Positions 1 through 8,244 of a stretch of DNA of 25,000 nt are shown here, one piece after another (within the stretch, counting starts at the first letter, position 1; every line of letters starts with the position of its first letter). Source of the DNA: Guillardia theta CCMP2712 (Eukaryota; Cryptophyceae; Pyrenomonadales; Geminigeraceae); NCBI RefSeq assembly GCF_000315625.1, contig NW_005434501.1, positions 1-25,000 of the forward strand, read 5' to 3'. Below the pieces are notes generated by a model, which was not told the origin of the DNA, searched no databases, and was given only the letters and a program-made list of their open reading frames with translations. Both the position numbers and the translations under genes were made by a program.

Positions 1-252
1 AACCCTAAATTTTAAACCCTAAACCCTAAACCCTAAACCCTAAACCCTAAACCCTAAACCCTAAACCCTAAACCCTAAACCCTAAACCCTAAACCCTAAA
101 CCCTAAACCCTAAACCCTAAACCCTAAACCCTTAACCCTAAACCCTAAACCCTAAACCCTAAACCCTAAACCCTAAACCCTAAACCCTAAACCCTAAACC
201 CTAAACCCTAAACCCTAAACCCTAAACCCTAAACCCTAAACCCTAAACCCTT
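1..252. repeat. Terminal telomere array (CCCTAAA)n
   Basis: A nearly perfect tandem array of CCCTAAA, the complement of the Arabidopsis-type telomere TTTAGGG. The C-rich strand runs 5' to 3' from the sequence end, which is the correct orientation for a left chromosome end. A few variants occur: a TTTTAAA unit near position 10 and a CCCTTAA unit near 130. Unique sequence starts abruptly after about 252. High confidence in the repeat; that it is a physical end is inferred from position and orientation. Confidence 0.97.
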
Positions 253-520
253 GTCCGACTATTCGGATAACGCTTGGTGAAGCTCTTCACCTTCTCGACG
301 AGGTCGGCGGCCTCCTCGACGTGGCCTCCTGAGCGCTCAACCTGCGTGTATTGGCATGATCTCCGCCGATGATACAGCAGGTTGCGAACACTCTCATCAT
401 ACTGTAGTACCATACTTAGAAAGCTGTTTGAACTGCACAAACCTCTTGCTCGCAGCTTCCTCCGGTGCCCTTGCGCTCTCCCTACGCGCCACAGAGCAGC
501 ATGCCTCTGTCAACGGGCCC
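253..520. other. Subtelomeric unique stretch, no gene seen
   Basis: About 270 bases of non-repetitive sequence between the terminal telomere array and degenerate telomere units that resume near 521. A 65-codon reading frame on the minus strand is open here, but it shows no recognisable domain and no splice context, so I do not call it a gene. The sequence may be an insertion or a fragment of an older subtelomere. Confidence 0.5.
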
Positions 521-565
521 CCTAAACGCTAAACCCTAAACCCCTAAACCCTAAACCCTAAACCC
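521..565. repeat. Degenerate telomere units
   Basis: Several CCCTAAA-like units with variants (CGCTAAA, CCCCTAAA). They lie between unique subtelomeric sequence and the 20-bp satellite, and are probably eroded remnants of an earlier telomere end. Confidence 0.85.
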
Positions 566-692
566 CGGCTGCTCTTACTAAGGGCCGGCTGCTCTTACTA
601 AGGGCCGGCTGCTCTTACTAAGGGCCGGCTGCTCTTACTAAGGGCCGGCTGCTCTTACTAATGGCCGGCTGCTCTTACTAAGGGCCGGCTCC
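566..692. repeat. 20-bp satellite, about six copies
   Basis: Tandem repeat with unit GGCCGGCTGCTCTTACTAAG, about six copies. One copy carries a G-to-T change (AATGGCC instead of AAGGGCC, near 661). The unit contains the palindrome GCCGGC. The array is flanked on both sides by telomere-like heptamers, so it is a subtelomeric satellite embedded in telomeric sequence. Confidence 0.93.
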
Positions 693-895
693 TAAACCCT
701 AAACCCTAAACCCGAATTCCTAAACCCGAAACCCGAAACCCGAAACCCGAATTCCTAAACCCGAAACCCGAAACCCGAAACCCGAAACCCGAAACCCGAA
801 ACCCGAAACCCGAAACCCGAAACCCGAAACCCGAAACCCGAAACCCGAAACCCGAAACCCGAAACCCGAAACCCGAAACCCGAAACCCGAAATCC
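693..895. repeat. Variant telomere array (CCCGAAA)n
   Basis: It begins with a few normal CCCTAAA units (693-712) and then changes to a run of roughly two dozen CCCGAAA heptamers (TTTCGGG on the other strand). The run is interrupted twice by the same junction word, CCCGAATTCCTAAA. The single T-to-G change per unit is fixed through the array, so it looks like amplification of one mutated unit and not random decay. An open frame on the minus strand here is only the heptad read as protein. Confidence 0.95.
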
Positions 896-1080
896 TAAAT
901 TTTATCCAGGGCCTAAACCCTAAGGGCAAAGCTTGCCAGCTCCTCGCTGATCAGCCGCCTTAGTACTGAAGATGACCTCAAGTCCCCTGAACCTGGCGCG
1001 GAGCCATGGTGCCTGAAACCCTAAGGCCGGCCCGGTCCACCAGAGGGGTTGCAAGGAGCTTTTGTACCACATATAATCTC
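896..1080. other. Subtelomeric junction, no gene seen
   Basis: Mixed sequence with isolated telomere-like words (CCTAAACCCTAAGGG near 912, AAACCCTAAGG near 1016). No coding signal, RNA gene or repeat array is visible. Confidence 0.5.
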
Positions 1081-1140
1081 TTACGGCTCAGGCTCACGAC
1101 CGGGCCGCGGCCCGGCCGCCCGGCGCCGCCCGGGCTGTGT
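1081..1140. repeat. GC-rich palindromic block
   Basis: A short, almost pure G+C segment built from CCGGGC/GGCCGC words with strong self-complementarity. It stands out from flanking DNA of moderate GC. It resembles the GC blocks near 3906, 11455, 13480 and 20110-21240, so it is probably a member of the same dispersed repeat family. Confidence 0.6.
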
Positions 1141-1309
1141 TACAAGTGAGTAAAAAAAGGAAACCTTGGGAGTGCATGTGCTCTCAGTTCCCAAGCAATG
1201 CGATTGTCTGCGATGCTGCGCCAGTGAGTTGTGAAGGCCGATATTTGATTCTTTTTCAGCCATCGGTTGACAATTGAATGCCATCTGTTCATGAAATCTG
1301 TAGTTGAAG

Positions 1310-1353
1310 TTCTTTGTACAGGATAGTTCGCTCCCTTTCTTTGTACAGGATAG
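1310..1353. repeat. 17-bp direct repeat pair
   Basis: TTCTTTGTACAGGATAG occurs at 1310-1326 and again at 1337-1353, 27 bp apart, in otherwise featureless sequence upstream of DPH2. The cause is unknown; it could be a slippage duplication. Confidence 0.8.
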
Positions 1354-1517
1354 GCTGTTTTCAGCTCTTGAAAGTAAGGCTCAGACATGAATGAAGAAAG
1401 GACAAATGATAAGTCATGCATCTCACTCTTGAAGTTGTTGCAGCAGAGACGGATAATTCTGGTTTGAATTTGAAAGTTTGCGCTTCATAGACGATAGGTA
1501 GCCAAGGGCAGTGAGGT

Positions 1518-1739
1518 ATGAATATTGATCTGAACCCCTCTACAAGGAAGATAGAATTTATCGTAGAATTTAGAATACACAAACTACTTGATCAAGAATG
1601 TGTGTTGGATTGGAATGTTCACCCAGCATTTAACATCGGTTTGGAATTTCTGAGAATTAAAGAAAGATTCAGTGAATCGACCATATTGTGCATTGAAGAA
1701 GATACTGCTTGGCATGATACGGATTTTTCATTCTGAGAT
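1518..1739 (+). CDS. Possible small hypothetical protein (72 aa)
   Basis: An ATG-initiated frame with a mixed, protein-like amino-acid composition and no low complexity, ending shortly before the DPH2 start. I recognise no domain, signal peptide or homologue. It could be a chance ORF, an upstream exon of a longer transcript, or a real small gene. The rest of the 1141-1800 interval shows nothing else I can support. Confidence 0.25.
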
Positions 1740-1807
1740 TAGTTGACAGGCTCATGAGTTGCCATTAAGCATCTCTTCAAGAGTGATCCGAAGTTCGTTT
1801 GGCTGAA

Positions 1808-3824
1808 ATGACGGAGGAGCATGCACAGTTCGATATTAATTTCGACGTACGTGACACGTGCTCCTGGATCAAAGAACACAAGATGAAGCGAATTGCTCTT
1901 CAGATTCCAGACGAATATTTGAAACATTCGCAAAAGCTTGTCAGCAGCTTGAGATCCACTGCTCAAGAGAAGGACATCGAATTCTACATCCTTGCAGACA
2001 GCTCCGTTAGCTCTTGGGATCCTGATGTCGTTGCTGCTCAGCATGTGCGGGCCGATTGTATCGTCATGTATGGAAGGGCCTCTGTGACCCGCTCAGATGT
2101 GATGCCCATCCGCAATGTTTTTGGATTCGTGCAGGTCGATCCAAACAGAATTTTTGACGTGCTGAAAACAAGGATTGAACCCTGCGCGTCAACAATTGTT
2201 CTGTTGTCTGCTCAATTTAAATCATGTGAGAATGTACTGCGTCAAAAATTGAAAAATTCGTCTGACAAGTGTTATGTCGGAACGTTGCACTCAGAGAATA
2301 GCAACTCATCTCAACGAACTCCTCCCTCGTTGTGTTCTACCGATTGTTCACATTCAGGTTTGTCGGTGACTTGTTGCCAGCAAACCGGGACTTCTCAGTC
2401 ACCTGGACAATCTATTGATCAAAATGACAATGGAATGAAGTTCATTTCAATGTGCAATTTTTCTATTTGTGTTCCCTGTGACTTCAAAGATTTTGCTTCT
2501 GACAAATCGAGAGCCCAAAATTCTGAAAACACAGAAGCAGAAAAGTTCACCATTATCTACGTGGGAAAAGAAGGGCCAGAGCTTACTCGGTTGATCCTTG
2601 AATATAATCAGTATTGCTTCATGCTCTTGCAACACAATGATGATTTTGATCAATTCAGCTTCAAAACGGAACTTGGGGATAGCTCGCGACTGATCAAACG
2701 GAGATATTTCTTGATGATGAAGACCAAGGACTCAGAACGAATTGGAATTGTCGTCGCAACTACAGCAATGGAGGGATATAGGGACATTGTTGAAAGAATG
2801 AAAAAGATCATCACTATGTCAGGAAAAATTGTTCATACTCTTTACGTGGGCAAAATCAATCCAGCAAAGCTTGCAAATTTTGCTGAAATCGATTCTTTCG
2901 TGCTGGTCGCAAGCCCAGAAAACACGGTTTCGATTGATGCAGGTCATTGCCTTGATGAATGTGAACGCATTGACAGCATCCGAGCAGCGGATTATCTCAA
3001 ACCGCTCATAACGCCAATGGAGCTTGAAATCGCCCTGGTGCGAGGAAGAGAATGGACGGGCGACTACAACCTTGACTTCCGCCCGTTGCTGTATGTGTTG
3101 TGCCCTTTTACATCTGCCGATCTGACGACCATGCAAGGAAAACCCCTCTCCCTGAGGTGAGCAGCGATAACTCAGACGACGAAGACAATATCTGCCATTC
3201 CCTCACCAGTGGCGCCATCATTCGAAGACCCAACGTGGGTGACGGTACGCTCACAGTTACCAACAGCAAAGTGACAGCAAGGTGAGACCTGCACGGGCTG
3301 ACGACTGCCGCAGGCATATGAGCATCGAACTTTCCGAGGTCTTGATCTCAAGGAGGGGCTCGATCGCCCGCTCGATGTTGTCAAGGTGTGTTGGTGTTCC
3401 GCATGCTGCTCCACGTCATGCTCAAATCAGGGCCGAGTCGGGATAGCAAGCGGATATGCTCATGAGCCAGCAGCAGTTGAGCGCTTGAGCCAAGTGAGTG
3501 CAACCTAGGCTTGTGCTTCCAGACTCATGCTGCAAGGCTACGCAGGCTGAAGTGATTACTGGAAGCCTTCCTGCACACGTCCAGAAATCAGCAGGAGATT
3601 CCAACTATGGCATCTCGAAGGAGAGCTGCAAAATAGAGAGCGGAGGAAACTCCAAGATTGAGTCGACAACCCCAAAGGCAGAAGCAGCTTCTGTCAGTAG
3701 CGCGGGAAAGGGCCAGGGCCAGGGCCAGGGTGAAGGTGAGGATGAGGATGAGGCCCATGATTCGGAGGGCGACTTACAACATGTCTCTGATGAAGTAGAT
3801 TCTTTCTTTGACGCCTTTGTGTAA
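1808..3824 (+). CDS. DPH2: Diphthamide biosynthesis protein 2 (DPH2)
   Basis: Subunit of the cytosolic Dph1-Dph2 radical enzyme that starts diphthamide synthesis on eEF2 by adding a 3-amino-3-carboxypropyl group from SAM to histidine. Family matches include the N-terminal ALQIPDEYL, VAAQHVRAD and MYGRAS blocks, then ITPMELEIAL, REWTGDYNLDFRPLL, and near the end RTFRGLDLKEGL and GRVGIASGYAHE. Proposed exons are 1808-3090, 3138-3270, 3314-3385, 3431-3493 and 3546-3824, with introns of 43-52 nt, giving about 609 aa. I chose the ATG at 1808. The second donor (GTGACA, 3271) is weak but keeps the frame; a stronger GTGAGA at 3282 would break it. The tail is a Gly-Gln/acidic low-complexity extension (GQGQGQGEGEDEDE). 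The usual Cys positions of the cluster-binding motifs appear to be Ser or Trp (SSVSSWD, VASPEN). The middle (about residues 170-240) is a Ser/Thr/Cys-rich insertion. Confidence 0.9.
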
Positions 3825-3905
3825 AAATGCTTTGAAACTTACTGGTGCGCTGGCGGCCTGCCATCAGTCACTTGGAAGCCTGGCGGCAGGTCATCGTCAC
3901 AGACG

Positions 3906-3990
3906 GTGGCACTGCAGGGGCGCCCGGTCCCGAGTCCCGGGCCCGGCCGCGGCGGCCGGGAGTCTCAGGCCCTGAGGCCAGCGCAAGCTA
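3906..3990. repeat. GC-rich palindromic block
   Basis: Strongly self-complementary G+C block (CGGTCCCGAGTCCCGGGCC, GGCCGCGGCGGCC, CAGGCCCTGAGGCC) between DPH2 and the next gene, next to sequence of ordinary composition. The compositional jump and words shared with the 13480 and 20110-21240 blocks suggest a dispersed repeat. The open frame through it is not protein-like. The rest of the 3825-4381 spacer shows no gene I can support. Confidence 0.6.
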
Positions 3991-4381
3991 ACCGTTACTA
4001 TGTAACCGCTTATGCTTTGAAATGGCGTGCATTGTTTTTATACCAGGGCAGAGAGGTTTCAGGGATGCCAAGCAGGATGAGCAGAGATAGATAGGAGCAA
4101 GAGAGTAGGAGACAAGAGACGGGGGACTGTACCTGTATCAATTAGAAACGCAGTAGTTTGTGAGTAATGATTCGTAATCGTGAAAGTATGCAGCATACCA
4201 TTCCAAGCTCAAGCCCCTGGAAGAAGGGGCAGTGTATTCAAGCAATCTTGTAGATTCAGACTTACTAGAATACTAGAATACTGCTTTTCTTCCAAAAAGG
4301 AAGCAAATTTGAGCATTCTAATATTTGGCTTGCCTAACGCCTTTGTCAAAGGAACTGGCTGGGTGTTGGGCGACAAAATCA

Positions 4382-6801
4382 ATGTATTCGGAACAACCTT
4401 GTGAAACCCTTGAATATCTTTCTGATGTTCGTTGTGAACTGTTTGCTGATCCAAAGACCTTTTACAACGAGGCGATAGGAGAAGCAGAGGCTGTGCTAAA
4501 TGATGAGCATGCGATCGCTCTAGTTGACATGCCAAGCTCTTCTCGGCATGTTCTTTGCAAGTCTGAAACAGAACCTAATGTTAGGCATGGCCATCAATGC
4601 CTAGGGACAGCAGACAACGCACAAAGCATGATGTCACTCTTCCTTACGAAGGCCCGTATACTCCATAGGCATTCAAAGAATCTGCCAATAAGTGTAAACT
4701 CAATCCCAATCTACAAAACGAATCTTTTGACCTCTTCAGCGTGGCAAAGAATGGTCAAGAAACAACTTGAAAAAGTTGCAAATCTTCCCTTCGTACATTT
4801 TCTGATGATTTTGAAACAATGTTTTTGGCTCTCATCACAAGAACGACTGCTAGCCATATGTTTTGAAAGTTTTGTACAAGAGGTGATTTATGGTATATGC
4901 TTTTTTGTGTTTCTGAATTATATTTCCCATCAGAAACTCCATTCTTTCAACTTGGAGGAGAAATGCAAAGCTTTTGAAGACATATCGCGAGAGAGAATGA
5001 TGAAGCGAGTGGTAATTGCTACTGGCTAAATATTGTAAATCTCAACAATTTTGGTCCAAGGTCGCAACATTTCACCGATTCTGCAAAAAATTACGATGCC
5101 AGCGCTTAGACAATGAGGTAATAAGCATCAAATCAATCCAACTTGAAAACGCGTCGCCTTATTTTGAAATCTCGTGCTCACCTGCCATTCTTTCCATGCA
5201 GAAAATGACTCGCCTGATGTTCGGGATCCCAGTAAAAGCGAGCAGCGTCATGCGTGAACAAGCCTCTAAGCAAGTCTCTCATGCTCGAGCTGTCTTCTCA
5301 CATCGTCGCCCGCCATCACATAAACAAGCACCAAGAGAGAAGAAGCAGTTTCATCCAATGCCAACTCAGACAACAGCAGAAGATATTGGATTCAATAACG
5401 TTTCGTCAAGGTCAAGTTCCTCCAAGAAAGAGATTGTCAGCAAGTCAGTCCTATTTTTGAAAATGATGGATGAGCGCAATCTCATGAGAAGGTTGATTGC
5501 GAGCAATACGACTTGTGATGACTTCAAATGCAGGCAAAGAAGAGAAGAGCTGAAGATCAAACATGAACAATCCCGGAAAGCTCGCATTGAGATGGAGCAA
5601 GAGAAGTATTTGAGAAATACAACTTTGATCGCCAAGTTGACCCATCACAGAGAACGGATGGACATGCTTCAGCAGCAAGAGCAAAAGAGGTTGGATATTG
5701 AAAAGGATAGGTCGTTTTACAGGCTCTAGAGATTCCCTTGACAATTTTGCAGAGAGAAACAGCTGCTCAAGATACAAAAAGACTTACAAGTTGAAAGTGA
5801 GACAAAATATTTGCGGCCAAAATTTATCGTGCTGATATTTGTCCGCGAACAGTTTTGAAGGAGCAGCAACGACAAAGATTGCATCTTGCGAGACTCCATC
5901 ACAACCGCTCATGGTAGCAGCGCTATGAATGTCTTTCATCTGAACCATGCATAGTCTGATCTTCTCCGGCATCCGCCCATGGTTCCAGTACGTCAGTCTC
6001 CAAGTAATTCACCAATGTCTTCGTCGACGTTTTGGTGAAAAGTAACAACAATGCGTTAGAGAAAGTTGCGTGACCAGTGGTGCTATCAAAGAATGTGCTC
6101 ACGATACTTCAAGGTGATCTGATCTGAAGCTTTCCAAACCTTTTATGAATGTTTCACCAATAGAAGTTCGTGAGGGCGATTTCTGACCATCGTACAAATG
6201 TGCTTCTGCACAACTTTGTTTGTGACCACTTATTGAATATCCCTGTTAGAGCGTTTCAGGTGATTGACGATGTGTTCTTACTTGTGTCCTAACAGCTTTG
6301 CGTTTTTGCATTTTCTGAGCAGAAACGACGAATGTTCAACCGTTTGAAATCAAGATGTACTGCATTGGATCCGATCTTTGATGAGCTGCTCCGAACGAAG
6401 ATTCAAACCCTTCTTCAAACCTTTGTGGCTCGCTGGAGCTCTGTTGCAAAGGCTCAGCTGCACGATCATAATATCAAGTAGATATTGTTGCCATTCAGAT
6501 TGATCTCTCTCACAACGGCATGCAGGTCGTTGAGCTTCAAGATTGCTTGGGTAGAAAAGGAGAAGACAAGATTGTTAGTAGATTCGTTTCAGGTGACATT
6601 TGTCATTGTGTTTGTAAACACGTGACATTGCTCGTGTCAGCTCTGGCTGATGTTGCTCGAAGAGTCTAAAGTCATCAAGGAACGACAAATTCTAAGGTTC
6701 TGTCACAAAACAAAACATGTGTGCAATGATTCTACCATTTCAGAGACGAATTGAGATGTACTGCAAGATCATACCTTTCAAGCCTCAGAAACGGGCGTAA
6801 G
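4382..6801 (+). CDS. Unrecognised 13-exon gene, Lys/Arg-rich helical protein
   Basis: Built from splice signals and frame: exons 4382-4882, 4934-5011, 5061-5117, 5202-5710, 5753-5796, 5853-5913, 5955-6003, 6060-6113, 6164-6259, 6323-6477, 6526-6592, 6641-6696 and 6744-6801, about 594 aa. All junctions agree in phase, and introns are 41-84 nt. Two choices are open: the 84-nt intron before 5202 could be retained (no stop), and the exon at 6323 could start at 6296. The N-terminal third is acidic to neutral. The centre (around QSRKARIEMEQEKYLRNTT and EQQRQRLHLARLHHNR) is charged and helical, coiled-coil or IQ-like. The C-terminal third has spaced aromatic/basic helices (WCYQRMCSRYFK, FVARWSSVAKAQLH, FKIAWVEKEKTR), loosely like Sfi1-type repeats. 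I recognise no family. The start is uncertain, and an upstream exon is possible. Confidence 0.65.
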
Positions 6802-6938
6802 GAATTCAAAGCAAAAACGAACAGCTTGACATACTTCAGAAAGTAGCTCTGTGCATGTATGTAAATGTTTTTACTAGATAAGTTGTTTCATGGAAATGCT
6901 ACGATTTAGATGGGAAAATACTGCTTTCGCTTCTTCCA

Positions 6939-7917
6939 CTAAGCTGCATGAAAAATGAATGGAATTTTTCCCGCAAAAGCCTCGTCCCAATGACCTGCAA
7001 TCAATGGAATAAATTTCATTTGTCTCAATGTATTCTGACTTTGTCTTTTCAGAGCTTGAGATGATGTTTCTCCTTTGTTACTCAGCAACGATTCTCGAGC
7101 AAATTTGAAAAATTCAGCAGCTCTCGTGCTGATCACCAAATATCCTGTCCATCCAAAATACGAATCCTTTTGATTGTATGCACAAGTACTACCCGTGAGA
7201 TTGTATTTCCTAAACGGCAAAGGACTGATGAATCCGCGAACAGCTGAGATTTGTAGAAACATAAGGAAACTTTGCTTCTGACTTCTTGATTTACTCTTGA
7301 TACATTCGCCCAGCTGCAGCAAAAATTCTCTGCTGCACTCGCCGATTTCAAGATTATCCCAGAGTGCTCTGAATTGTTGCAACTTCTGAACCCAAGCCAT
7401 TTGCCTAGAACAAGATCTTGGTTGAATATTAGCTGTGGGTTCTGTTTCTGTGAAAAATATCATCACGAACCGGATGAGCTCTACAAAGTCACAAAGATCT
7501 CACTCATACAATGCTTCCCATCGTCGGGAGATGATACTTCAGAATCTGACGATTCCTGTGTCATTCGAGGACTCTAAATCGCATTTCAAAACATATATGA
7601 GAGATTGTCAACAGTACCACAAGAACGCTATCTGGTATGAATTCAACTTTGAGATTTGGACCAGGCGATTTGTTCTGCACTTGTTGATCCCAACACAGGG
7701 ACTCATCCAATCCTTCGGGATTAAAATACTCCAGGATGCCTGCATTTTCCCTTGGTTCCAATGACTCAATCGGCATTGAGTGGAAATCGAAGCTGGAAAG
7801 GATGTCCTCGTTAAATTCATCTTTGGCGGAGAGTTCTGAAATGTCCATAATCGACCAATCCAGGCCTTCCAACAGGATTCCGTCATCGTATCCAAAAGAA
7901 GACACAACAGATGCCAT
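6939..7917 (-). CDS. Hypothetical protein with acidic N-terminus
   Basis: Minus-strand gene, about 251 aa. Proposed exons in transcript order are 7917-7627, 7573-7510, 7432-7193, 7144-7040 and 6994-6939, with phases agreeing throughout. The last two introns (48 and 45 nt) are multiples of three without stops, so the reading frame runs through them. The first exon is acidic with hydrophobic spacing (LLEGLDWSIMDISELS, EDILSSFDFHSM), reminiscent of a transcriptional activation region; that role is only an inference. Exon 3 has a helical segment (MAWVQKLQQFRALWDNLEI) and a basic stretch (KSKSRSQKQ). No known domain was recognised. It is convergent with the upstream unknown gene and divergent from CHLM, with which it shares a 327-bp upstream region. 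Confidence 0.6.
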
Positions 7918-8244
7918 ATTCGGTTAGAAGATCCCTGTGCGAAGACTCAGTCAGTAAATAAAAGAAGCAGAAGAGAGATTGTAAACTTTGCATATGAAAA
8001 AAAAGCGCGATGAGATGTGTTGTGGAAACGAAAAGGACAGCAGCACAGCAGCGGAGCGGAATGAGACATCCAGAGCTATACAGGACAGAGCTATGCAGGA
8101 CACAACAAAAAGTTTGTGGCTTAAGAAGGCGGGAAGCTGCAGGGATTGAGGGGGGATGCGGGGGTTGCATACAAAAGAATTCCACACCGGTCTAATCTTA
8201 TTCATAAATTGGGGTAGTGGTGATCGGCTGACAGGTTAAAAGAA
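7918..8244. promoter_or_regulatory. Divergent intergenic region between an unknown gene and CHLM
   Basis: 327 bp separate two start codons facing away from each other, so promoters for both genes should lie here. A 13-bp near-repeat is visible (AGAGCTATACAGG and AGAGCTATGCAGG, near 8071 and 8088). No clear TATA box is seen. The assignment rests on gene orientation only. Confidence 0.45.

Noticed and set aside
720-929. A minus-strand frame with a repeating Phe-Gly-Phe-Arg-Val-Ser-Gly pattern
   Set aside because: It is the CCCGAAA heptamer array read as protein; no gene is implied.
3494-3522. A 29-nt last intron in DPH2 giving a ten-residue end
   Set aside because: It is in phase, but too short for this gene's introns (43-52 nt). 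The acceptor at 3545 gives a 52-nt intron and a long open exon. I could not exclude it fully.
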